IMG/VR virus record: IMGVR_UViG_3300035070_001240
Coordinates: 1-59,141 of that record
Direction: 5' to 3' (one strand)
DNA from: a virus
Length of the DNA: 59,141 nucleotides
Below are positions 46,763 to 55,718 of this stretch, one piece after another. Numbering within the stretch: position 1 is the first letter of the stretch; each line of letters begins with the position of its first letter. A program made the translations under genes and the position numbers. The notes under the pieces were generated by a model that had not been told where the DNA came from, searched no databases, and saw nothing but the letters and a program-made list of their open reading frames with translations.

Positions 46763-49045
46763 TTATTCACCATACAGAGATTTAAAATCTGGTTTTATTG
46801 TATAGTTAGACCCTCTAAACAACGAAGGGGCTACACCTTCTCCATAAACAAATATATCCATATCAACCTCATTCTCTCTGTTTAGCAAAGCCTCAAAGTC
46901 TTGAGACAAGGCTAATAGCTCACCAGTTGTATAGAATATATCTTCTTCCTTTGTCTTTGGATTTAGAATACCAATTTTAATCCATTTCTTCTTTCCATAC
47001 ATATCGACTTCATCAAGGTCTTCTGGAACACCTTCATGGCAGCAGTCCATACCAAAGATATGAAACTCTCTGAAGCCTAGTGTATGTCCGATACCAATTG
47101 TACGCATTGCAGAGCAAGTACCGCCAGTAATAAGTTCCTGATCCTGTAACTCTTGCATGTCAATAAGAGCGTTTGTGTAAGCATGCCAGCCAATAATGTT
47201 AGCCCCTTTCTCAACAAGATACTTTGTAACATCAATGTTAGTCATGCTTGCGACAAAGTACTTTACCTTTGGATGAGGATCAGCTAACAATTCTCTACGA
47301 ACAATACCGTGCGTAGATGTTCCATCAAATGGACGAGGATCAAGAATAACACAACCCCAAGGAATGATACCATTCTCAATCAATGTATTATGAGAATGCT
47401 TAACACAGAAAACCTTTGCTCCGTGCTTCTGAAGTTCCTTAATCTTATCTAGATTTTTTACAAGAGAAGGACCAGCGGAAGCTAAGACAAGTTTACCATG
47501 ATGCCAGTGGCAACGCTGTACCATATTATCATTGAACAACTTCATGTTTTCACGAACGTTGTTTTGAATGTTATCAGGGGGTACACAATCTCTTGGATTA
47601 ACTTGAACAGGAACCTTGTGTGTATCTGGTGGATTTGGAAGGCTAAGATCATTCAGAACAACAGCAAGGTTTACATGTCCACCACCGGCTACTCTATCGC
47701 CCGTAGAGATAATGAACCTACGTTGTTCACCCGTACGATCAGTACCACCTAGTTCCTTATAAATATCGTTGACGCCTAAAAACTCTGTAGGCATTTTTCC
47801 TTGTTCATCTTCTGTATAATAATCATCCAGAACGATAACAGGAATGTCCTTACAAAGCTCATAGTCACTACGTACAGTTTCAGTAGAATGTCCACCATCA
47901 ATGAAAACAAAGTCAGGCTTTACATTATACATATTACAAAGGCTAGGATCGTTTAGAATACTTAACTTACTTTTTGAGTCGCCCTTCATTAGATAAAATG
48001 TTAAAGTCTTATTTATCTTTGCGTACTCTTTAGCAAGATCAGTTAGCTTTAGTTCAACAGACTTCTTTGTATAATGCTTCTTTACATTAAACTCTTCCTT
48101 ATCTGTTTCATCCGTAGCGTCTTCAAATAGATCAATACCAGTGTAGTGAACAGTGTCGTTAGCCTCAAAGGCAGATTGGATCATTGCACAAGCTGTATCG
48201 CCATTCCATGTGCCAATCTCTAGAATGTTCTTACGCTTATAGTGTTTGACCATAGCACATAGATCAACATACCTACGTGCCTTGAAGTTTGGATTATTTC
48301 CAGAGCCGTACTTCTTGTTACCCTTTAGATGAACAATATGATTACCTAGAGGAGATAAATCAAAAGCATCTAGTCCTTCACAGTTCGGTGTAAGATCATG
48401 TGTAACCATGCCATGAGCTTCATGTAGAATGCGAAGACGATCAAAGACATAGTTATCAGCAAAGCATTGTAGCTTTAGAACCTCGTCTGAATTATAGTAG
48501 TTAACATAATCAGTCATGAAGACTTCTACTATGCCAGGATTGATATTATAACCAATAAGAGAAGAACATGTGGCATAGGCATTCTTACGGCCTAGATAGA
48601 CTATATCAGCTTCATCGTTAAATGTCTGGCTTAACAACTCTTCTGTGATAGGCTCATACGTTACACTGTCCGCATCCAACCAAATCAACCACTGTGCATT
48701 TCCACCATCACGGTCTAGAAGATAATTCATAGCCATGTGTTGAGCGTATACCTTGTGGCTAAACTTCACGGCATCTTGATAGAAGTTATACGTATTCTTT
48801 CCAGCCTTACCATCAAACTGTTTGTTACGTTCCTTAAATTCAATTAGCCGGTCATTGTCTAGTAGATCAAAGTAATGAATGTTATCGGCTTTAGGAGCGT
48901 TGTCTGGTAGGGGATAACCATCACAATAACAAAGAAGTTGAATATCCTTCGGCCAATATTCAATGAAGCTATTTAGAAAACGTTCACCATATACATCCCA
49001 ACTTTTAACTGGAAAAGATGTAACAATCGTGTATTTATTTGACAT
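46763..49045 (-). CDS. Three-domain GT - SAM methyltransferase - DUF115-like fusion
   Basis: 760 aa. Residues 1-250: a GT-A-like domain with a DxD in IWLDADSVTY (D124, D126). Residues about 268-470: class I methyltransferase with NILEIGTWNGDTACAM (SAM loop), YTGIDLFEDAT and PDFVFIDGGHSTE (methyltransferase_24 style). Residues about 510-740: DUF115/MptE-like domain, KLVLASAGPSLVKNLDKI and WGCVILDPRP. Such a fusion could build or modify sialic-acid-like or flagellin-type glycans. The substrate is unknown. It follows the smaller GT by 7 bp. Confidence 0.7.
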   Translation of the reverse strand: MSNKYTIVTSFPVKSWDVYGERFLNSFIEYWPKDIQLLCYCDGYPLPDNAPKADNIHYFDLLDNDRLIEFKERNKQFDGKAGKNTYNFYQDAVKFSHKVYAQHMAMNYLLDRDGGNAQWLIWLDADSVTYEPITEELLSQTFNDEADIVYLGRKNAYATCSSLIGYNINPGIVEVFMTDYVNYYNSDEVLKLQCFADNYVFDRLRILHEAHGMVTHDLTPNCEGLDAFDLSPLGNHIVHLKGNKKYGSGNNPNFKARRYVDLCAMVKHYKRKNILEIGTWNGDTACAMIQSAFEANDTVHYTGIDLFEDATDETDKEEFNVKKHYTKKSVELKLTDLAKEYAKINKTLTFYLMKGDSKSKLSILNDPSLCNMYNVKPDFVFIDGGHSTETVRSDYELCKDIPVIVLDDYYTEDEQGKMPTEFLGVNDIYKELGGTDRTGEQRRFIISTGDRVAGGGHVNLAVVLNDLSLPNPPDTHKVPVQVNPRDCVPPDNIQNNVRENMKLFNDNMVQRCHWHHGKLVLASAGPSLVKNLDKIKELQKHGAKVFCVKHSHNTLIENGIIPWGCVILDPRPFDGTSTHGIVRRELLADPHPKVKYFVASMTNIDVTKYLVEKGANIIGWHAYTNALIDMQELQDQELITGGTCSAMRTIGIGHTLGFREFHIFGMDCCHEGVPEDLDEVDMYGKKKWIKIGILNPKTKEEDIFYTTGELLALSQDFEALLNRENEVDMDIFVYGEGVAPSLFRGSNYTIKPDFKSLYGE

Positions 49046-49052
49046 TTATTGA

Positions 49053-49820
49053 TTAGTCCATTAAATGGTTGATGATAAAATTCTTTGGAATTGATTGTAG
49101 ATAGTCAATCCAAACCTCTCCAAAGTCACAGTTCTTGTACTCCTCAAACCAAGGTCCACCCTTTGTAAAGTGAATAGCCTTTGGCTTCTTTCCGTTGTTG
49201 GTTACACCAGGAACAAAGTTCCACTCTTCTGGTAAAGGACCAATGGCTTCATTTTTAGTCCATTTAAACTTATGAAGATGGGAACCTTTAGAATTATTTA
49301 CTGTGATATGATCTAGTTTCTGTACATCAGGATGGCTCAGATTGAACATCATCAATGATGACCAAAGCTTCTTTGTGTAACGAGTTTGTAAAACGTTATC
49401 CATTTTGTATCGTTCTTTTTCATCTGGAATCCAGTTAAACTTTACACACATTACAGAATAACGATCATCAGCTAATTCAAATAGCTTTTTGATGTTTTCA
49501 AGAAACACAACATCACCATCAACAAAGATAGCCCAGCCATCCTTTCCTTGTTGCCTACATATTTCAGGTACTAGAAATCTACTAAAGGAAAACTCAGTAG
49601 AGAAAGGCTTACTGTCGATAGTATCGAAGTACTGTCCAGTCTCTGAAATAAAAGCTTTACGATAGTAGAGTTTTTGTTGTTGAAGGTTTTTCTTATTGAG
49701 AAAGTCTACTGATACGTTATCATCACCTACTTTTAGATTTGAGATAATGCTGTATTTGCAGACAATAGAAGCCAGGGCTTCACGAGGGTCATAACCCACG
49801 AAGACATGCTTGTTTGACAT
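49053..49820 (-). CDS. GT8-like glycosyltransferase
   Basis: 255 aa with VFVGYDPREALASIVCKYSI, then WAIFVDGDVVFL (D101, D103 as metal-binding DxD), VMCVKFNWIP, and HFTKGGPW, features of GT-A fold glycosyltransferases related to GT8 or similar small families. It likely transfers a sugar to a surface or virion acceptor. A weak promoter lies upstream (49868-49895). Confidence 0.68.
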   Translation of the reverse strand: MSNKHVFVGYDPREALASIVCKYSIISNLKVGDDNVSVDFLNKKNLQQQKLYYRKAFISETGQYFDTIDSKPFSTEFSFSRFLVPEICRQQGKDGWAIFVDGDVVFLENIKKLFELADDRYSVMCVKFNWIPDEKERYKMDNVLQTRYTKKLWSSLMMFNLSHPDVQKLDHITVNNSKGSHLHKFKWTKNEAIGPLPEEWNFVPGVTNNGKKPKAIHFTKGGPWFEEYKNCDFGEVWIDYLQSIPKNFIINHLMD

Positions 49821-49867
49821 TTTGATTATGTATATTAAATTTAAGTTGTTAAAGACAGTAACGTAAT

Positions 49868-49895
49868 ATTATAAGGTATAAGGATTATATGCAAA
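49868..49895 (-). promoter_or_regulatory. Weak promoter before the GT genes
   Basis: Minus strand TTTGCA (49895-49890), 16 bp, TATAAT (49873-49868). The -10 is perfect but the -35 is a 4-of-6 match. It lies in the 83-bp gap after the 1935-aa gene and would let the GT genes be expressed separately from the virion genes. Confidence 0.35.
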
Positions 49896-49903
49896 TATTA
49901 ATT

Positions 49904-52900
49904 TTAATCTCTTGTAAGAAGTCCTAGCCTACGTAGAGTAGCCTCCTCTGCCATTGGCCGTGCATTCTTTCTTATGCTACGCATGGCTACACCCCTATCT
50001 GTTTGACCCAGAAGTTCTGTAGCAATTCTATTTCTTAGGGCTTCACTTTGAATATTAATAATTAAGTCTGGACGTTTTTCAGTTGCAGCCTCTCTATTAA
50101 GATCAGCTATTTCTTTATAAATATCCCGAACAATATCAGTTTGTTTTTTATAGTTTGACATATCACCCTTAGTATATTCCAGGTTAGCTAGATTGATATG
50201 CTTTGCAAGTTGTGAATAATAGTAATCTTGAATACCCTTTGTTTCACCTTGTAAGAATTTATAATATTGCCGTTGTTGCCTAGCTTCTGCAACAGACTTA
50301 GGAGTAAAGCCAAAAGCTTTAGCAAGGTTTTCAAGTGTTCCAATTTCTTTAGAAGGCATTAATACTCTGCCTTGAGTTGTACGTACTGGTTTATCAAGGA
50401 ATTGAGTAGCGGCTGCATCGTAGGCATTTCTAACACCAATGGGTAGGAAAGCAGTTGCAAATTCAACAGCATTAAATTCTTTTTGTTTTAACGCCTCACG
50501 TGCCTTACGAGCAGAATCAATAACAACGCTTCCAGTTGGTCCATATGCAACGGATAGATCACCAGCCATAAGATCAAATGGAATAACTTCACCAACACCT
50601 ACACGGCGTCTAAGGTCAATGCCGGTAAGCTGTCCAAATACACCGCTCATTAAGATGTCGTTAGCTACGCCTGTAATTCCAAAGTTAGCTAAGGTTTGTC
50701 TCATTCCGGTTTCAAGATCAAACTCATAGTCACTTACTTCTTTAGACAGCATTTGGAGAAGTTGTTTCATATTCTCCATCCAAGGAAGTCCCATAGCTCC
50801 AGCAAAGAAAAGCATACTTAAAACCATAGAACCTAGTAATGCGCTTCCTAGTTTCTTGTCTACCTTTGCAATTGATAGTGCTTGAGCATACAAACCAACA
50901 TAGTTAATAACATAAGGCATAAACTGTGTAGCAACATTCAAAAATCCTTTATGGAATAGCTCTGGCCTGTTTTCCTTACTAATTAGAAACTGTGTCTTCA
51001 TAACCATCATTTCAGCGGCTTGAGTTGGAGTTGTCTTACGAGTAGAATACACAGTATATTTTGAATAATCGTCAAGCTTCTTGAGATTACTTGGAGATTT
51101 CTTTGCTAATCTGTATGCCGTTAAGGCAGTTGTGATACGGTTAATTTGCTCTATCGCACCAAACATGAAAGAACTAGCTTCTAAAATTTTTGCACCAGCT
51201 TGAGCAGCGTTAGGTGGTAAGCTATTGTTCAACTCTCCCAATGTTCTTGTTAGATTGGCTCCAGAGTCGATACTTGTTACAGCTTGAATAATGCCACGAG
51301 AGTGAAGATCACGTAGCATGTTCCATTCATCTTGATTAATTTTACCTTTTACTTGTTGAGGAACTGTTGGGCTTTCAAAATTAAAACCATAAGTATCTAA
51401 ACGATCCTTAGAAAGCTTAAATAAAAGTCTAGCATCGTTCATTGCTTTGAGTAGTTCTCTTGTTGAGCCTTTTCCAACAACAACTTTTAGAACTGGAAGA
51501 GTAGCAACAAATAGCTGTGTTAAGTTAACAATAGCAGAACTAAAGTTCATGCCAATTGTATAATGGAATGTTAGTCCTTTTAAAACAGAACCAGCATCAG
51601 CAGGATCATTGATATTTTCAACTAGCTTTTCAGCAGTTGTAACTAGTTTATTATTTTTTCCTACTTTTTCTGCAAGGTTATTTAAAGCTGTTCTCATAGG
51701 ACGATAGTATTCAAGGTTTGAGGCAGTATCTGAACCTGTACGAATATAATTACTTAAAGAATATGCAAGATAATTATCAGCAGTAGCAGGAGTATAATAA
51801 CCATTAACGACATTTTTAGCTTCTCTAGTTTCAAGAAACTTATTAAAGCCATCTGTAGTAATCACTGTTTCTAACTGTCCAATAAATTTTTTTACTTCAT
51901 CACTATTCTTGTTATATCCAAAAGCATCTGCCAGTCTTTGAAGTATACCAATATCCTTAACATCTAATTTTTTTAGAATATCATCCTTAGCTTCTACTCT
52001 GTTGTCTATTTCAGATATTGTATATCTTTTTGAATCAGCATAAATACCACTTTCTTTTAGTTGTTTTAATCTTTCATTTAATCTCTTTCTTTGATCTCGG
52101 ATAAAACGAGGAGTAAAATCGCTATCTAAAATTCTTGGAGTACTGGTTTCATAGTGAATAATCTTTTTAAGTTTATTATCACGGACAGTAAAGAAAAAAT
52201 CTCCTTGACGTTGGCGAGGAATATAATATGGATTACGGGTTTTTGTTGTTTCGTAATCATTAATAAATTTAATAATATTAAGCTGAGATATTACATTATC
52301 TATTAAAAGATTTTCTCTACTTCCTTTTTTAAATGTATCTTTATTATCATCTTTAAATTTAGTTAAAATTTGAGTTGCTAGTTGATTACTATTTAAATCT
52401 TTTGTATATGATTCTAAATCCATAATATTAACAGTAATTGGATTTTTATTTCCTCTTGGAATAATTTCAAAATTTAAAGTAGAAAGAGGAACTAATTTTG
52501 CAAGATCATTTAGATACATACGAACTGACTGTCTAATCTTATCATTAAGAACAGTCATTGTATCTCCCTGTGCCTCTTTAATATTTCCATATAGAGGAGC
52601 TTTTTGTAAGAAGAAGCGAATGAAGCTACGACCAACCGTTTCATACATACGGTCAAATCCTTGTCTTGCTTCATTATATTTATCAAAAAGCTTTTTAGGT
52701 AAGCGAATGGTTCCAGGCTGAACATTAAGATTAGCTAGAATAGTTCTGTATTGATCTGCATCAATATCCGTAGATACTTCATTTGTTTCAGGATCAATCG
52801 TAGCAACTGGTTCTGGAGCAATAGTTAGAATTGCATCTCCAGTTTCTTTATCTACAGTTAATTTAACTTGTTTAGAAGTACCAAGAGCATCAAGAATAAC

Positions 52901-55711
52901 AGCAAACTTACTAAGTGTCTTCTGTTCTTCACCAGTTGTTTTAGTAAAGAAATCTCTTAACCCTTGAAAACCAAAGATATTCTTTTGTTCACGACTTGCT
53001 CGTCTTCCCAATATATAATCATAGAATTTTCTAAATGCTGGAACTTTTTCTGCAATTCTAGTTGGCAGAGTAAGGCTCCATGCATTTGACCATAGGGTTT
53101 TACCGCTTTTTGCTAAATCTAAACCTTCATAATATTCTTTTAATTGTGGTGCTGCTGCTGCTATTTCCTCTTCAGTTACTAGTTCTGGAGAAAAGAATAG
53201 TTTATTAGCTGGGTCTTTAATATCGTTTAAATATGTATCTTCGATATTATTTTGATTTAAGTCTTGAGATACAGGTTGAGCAGGATCAAGAACCTCTGAT
53301 ACAGACTGCATAGTTTTAATTTCATCAACTAGCTGTTCTTCAGAATCAGGGTCTTCTAGTAATTTAATTTTTTCTTTATCAACAAAAGCTTGTAAATCAA
53401 CATCAAGAATTACATCACCAGGAGCTTTAATCTTCTCTGGAAGAATAGAAACATTTGGATCATTAAGAGCAAACTTTGTATTGATGTTATCAATTCGCTG
53501 TTGTCTTTCTGGGCTTTGGCTGTCCATTTCAAAGTAAGGAGTAGGAATTACAACATCGTTTTCTCTACTAGTTCTTTTCCAAATACCAGATTTAAAAATA
53601 TTCTCCATACGTTTTAAACGATCTTGAATATTCTTCGACGCATTCTTTTGTTGCTCAGTTTGTTGAGTATTTGTAGCGTCATTGACAGCTTGTTGTTCTT
53701 CAATAAGTTTCTGTGTTTCTTTTAATTCAGTATACTCATTGGCAATATCTTGTGCAGATGCAAATGGTTTACCAGTACGATCATTCTGTAATCCAACTCG
53801 TTTAAGAACACCATCAAGAGAAGTCTTGATGCGATTAGGAAGAATAAAAGGTCTTTCTCTTTCTAGAATTTGTTTTTCTCTAGCATCTAAACGTTGAGCT
53901 AGATAATCTTGATATAATCCCTCACCAAGACGATATGTAAGTTTTCCAATTAGATTTGGAATTTGATCTTCTGAAATATTATTTTGTTCTGCAAATGTTC
54001 TAGCTTGTCCCTCTGTTGTTATGTAACTTGGAACAAAACCAGCTTGTTTTATATCAGTATATTTTATATCTTCTGGAGCAATCTGTCTTTGACGAGTGGC
54101 TTGCATATGCCATTCTGGAGATGGCTTATCCGTAGCTGCATAACGATACCTTTGTTGTTCTTCTTCTACAGCTTGAATTTCTCTCCGAAGTCTAGGAGCA
54201 GAACGCCCATCAGCAGTTTTTAATTGTCTTGTTAGCTCACCCTTTAATTGGCCTAAATCATAATATGTTTTTCTATCTTTCTCTTTATTTAGAGAAGCTT
54301 GATATTCAATATTAAATTCTTCTTCTGCTTTAGCAGTCCAATCTAAAAGATTTTTAGAACCTTTCTTTGGTTCGACATAACCTTCTTTAACAAGATATTC
54401 CGTTAAAGCTTCCTTGCTTTTCTTGTTTTCAAAACCAAAGATATTATCAAAATTCTTTTTAACAATCCAGTTATCTTTTTTAATTTCACTTGGATTTACC
54501 CAATTAAGAATACGATCAAGATATGGTTTAGCTTTATCACCACCAGCAGATAAATCTCTAAGAACTGTATTAAGTTCATCATCTGCTGAGATACTATCAA
54601 CGAATTTAAGTTGAGCCGTGGCAGAACCCATACCACGAACTTCTTCTGAAACAGGATTTTCTACAGTAGTCTCTCTGGCTTCAGTATCTTCCTGTCCCTT
54701 ATTACGAGACATTAAACCAAGGCCAATTTCAAAAGTACCGCCTGGAATTTCTGCTACACCTTCAAGAAGAATTTCACCTAGTTTAACATCTTGACCAGAT
54801 GCAATTTGTGCAGCAAATTCACCCGTACCTCCAAGAGTAGGCTGAATAACAAGAGCTTCCGTACCAACAGCAGCGGGTACTTTAAGTTTAGAATATGTTT
54901 TTCCTGCTTCTTCCGCTGCCTTCTTTGACCTTTGAACTGCACCTACTAATTTACCAGCAAAACCAACAGAAAGAGCATCAACGGCAGCAATTGGAATACC
55001 ACGTTTAACAGCAAAGGCTTCAAACTCAGCCATTCTGTCTTCATCTTTAAGAAGGTCTGCTACTAACTTATCATCTTTTAAAGGAGATTGTTTTCCTGTT
55101 TGTTCTACAAGATATTCATTCATAGCCTCAAGAGTAGAAGCACCTACTTCTGTTGCTAAACTACCAAGACCAGCTACAGAGGCTAAGGCAACAGGACCAG
55201 CACCACCAATTGCAGCTAAAGCTGTTGCGCCTAAAGCTGGAGCAAACGTAGCAAAGGATTCGCCAACAACAGTTCCAATAGCTTTTAGGCCAGCGGTTGT
55301 TGTAGCTGCATCCCAAAACTCTCCAACGCTTTCAGCAGTACCAAGAGCGGTGATAGCTTCTTCTACTTCTTCACTGTAAGGAACCTGAGCTAAATAGTTT
55401 TGATAATCTTGAATATCTTTTGCAGCATTTTCTGGATTGTCAAAACCAAGGCGAACTTGAGCAACATTAGCCATTTCCCCAAGGCGATAGAAACCTCGTG
55501 CAGCCCAATCAGGAAGGGATGAGAATGGATGATCAGGAGCTTCAGCTACTGTTTTAGCTTGATCTGCCGCCCAAAGACCAGAGGTATAATAAGGAATAAA
55601 TACATTATTAACATATCCTGCTTCTTTATCGCCGCCATCAGCATAAGCTTCTGGAATGTCAATTTGTACTTCTTTTTCTTCTGGGCCAATAAGATAAGTT
55701 TCAATTGGCAT
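49904..55711 (-). CDS. Giant internal virion (ejection) protein, 1935 aa
   Basis: 1935 aa, the largest gene. It has a hydrophobic N-terminal part (about residues 140-205, SFATFAPALGATALAAIGGA, then AGPVALASVAGLG), long charged helical parts rich in Lys/Glu/Gln, and another hydrophobic region near residue 1600 (LGSALLGSMVLSMLFFAGAM). The order fits a T7 gp16-type ejected core protein that crosses the cell envelope. No transglycosylase motif was recognised. Follows the 657-aa core protein directly. Confidence 0.75.
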   Translation of the reverse strand: MPIETYLIGPEEKEVQIDIPEAYADGGDKEAGYVNNVFIPYYTSGLWAADQAKTVAEAPDHPFSSLPDWAARGFYRLGEMANVAQVRLGFDNPENAAKDIQDYQNYLAQVPYSEEVEEAITALGTAESVGEFWDAATTTAGLKAIGTVVGESFATFAPALGATALAAIGGAGPVALASVAGLGSLATEVGASTLEAMNEYLVEQTGKQSPLKDDKLVADLLKDEDRMAEFEAFAVKRGIPIAAVDALSVGFAGKLVGAVQRSKKAAEEAGKTYSKLKVPAAVGTEALVIQPTLGGTGEFAAQIASGQDVKLGEILLEGVAEIPGGTFEIGLGLMSRNKGQEDTEARETTVENPVSEEVRGMGSATAQLKFVDSISADDELNTVLRDLSAGGDKAKPYLDRILNWVNPSEIKKDNWIVKKNFDNIFGFENKKSKEALTEYLVKEGYVEPKKGSKNLLDWTAKAEEEFNIEYQASLNKEKDRKTYYDLGQLKGELTRQLKTADGRSAPRLRREIQAVEEEQQRYRYAATDKPSPEWHMQATRQRQIAPEDIKYTDIKQAGFVPSYITTEGQARTFAEQNNISEDQIPNLIGKLTYRLGEGLYQDYLAQRLDAREKQILERERPFILPNRIKTSLDGVLKRVGLQNDRTGKPFASAQDIANEYTELKETQKLIEEQQAVNDATNTQQTEQQKNASKNIQDRLKRMENIFKSGIWKRTSRENDVVIPTPYFEMDSQSPERQQRIDNINTKFALNDPNVSILPEKIKAPGDVILDVDLQAFVDKEKIKLLEDPDSEEQLVDEIKTMQSVSEVLDPAQPVSQDLNQNNIEDTYLNDIKDPANKLFFSPELVTEEEIAAAAPQLKEYYEGLDLAKSGKTLWSNAWSLTLPTRIAEKVPAFRKFYDYILGRRASREQKNIFGFQGLRDFFTKTTGEEQKTLSKFAVILDALGTSKQVKLTVDKETGDAILTIAPEPVATIDPETNEVSTDIDADQYRTILANLNVQPGTIRLPKKLFDKYNEARQGFDRMYETVGRSFIRFFLQKAPLYGNIKEAQGDTMTVLNDKIRQSVRMYLNDLAKLVPLSTLNFEIIPRGNKNPITVNIMDLESYTKDLNSNQLATQILTKFKDDNKDTFKKGSRENLLIDNVISQLNIIKFINDYETTKTRNPYYIPRQRQGDFFFTVRDNKLKKIIHYETSTPRILDSDFTPRFIRDQRKRLNERLKQLKESGIYADSKRYTISEIDNRVEAKDDILKKLDVKDIGILQRLADAFGYNKNSDEVKKFIGQLETVITTDGFNKFLETREAKNVVNGYYTPATADNYLAYSLSNYIRTGSDTASNLEYYRPMRTALNNLAEKVGKNNKLVTTAEKLVENINDPADAGSVLKGLTFHYTIGMNFSSAIVNLTQLFVATLPVLKVVVGKGSTRELLKAMNDARLLFKLSKDRLDTYGFNFESPTVPQQVKGKINQDEWNMLRDLHSRGIIQAVTSIDSGANLTRTLGELNNSLPPNAAQAGAKILEASSFMFGAIEQINRITTALTAYRLAKKSPSNLKKLDDYSKYTVYSTRKTTPTQAAEMMVMKTQFLISKENRPELFHKGFLNVATQFMPYVINYVGLYAQALSIAKVDKKLGSALLGSMVLSMLFFAGAMGLPWMENMKQLLQMLSKEVSDYEFDLETGMRQTLANFGITGVANDILMSGVFGQLTGIDLRRRVGVGEVIPFDLMAGDLSVAYGPTGSVVIDSARKAREALKQKEFNAVEFATAFLPIGVRNAYDAAATQFLDKPVRTTQGRVLMPSKEIGTLENLAKAFGFTPKSVAEARQQRQYYKFLQGETKGIQDYYYSQLAKHINLANLEYTKGDMSNYKKQTDIVRDIYKEIADLNREAATEKRPDLIINIQSEALRNRIATELLGQTDRGVAMRSIRKNARPMAEEATLRRLGLLTRD

Positions 55712-55718
55712 TTATAAA

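Noticed and set aside
46763-49820. DNA glucosyltransferases for DNA hypermodification
   Set aside because: The GT domains look like sugar or protein glycosyltransferases of the GT-A DxD type, and no hydroxymethylase or base-modification gene was found to supply a modified base.
50439-54614. Plus-strand ORFs inside the 1935-aa gene
   Set aside because: They are antisense shadows with Ser/Leu/Ile-rich translations and no ribosome-binding sites.
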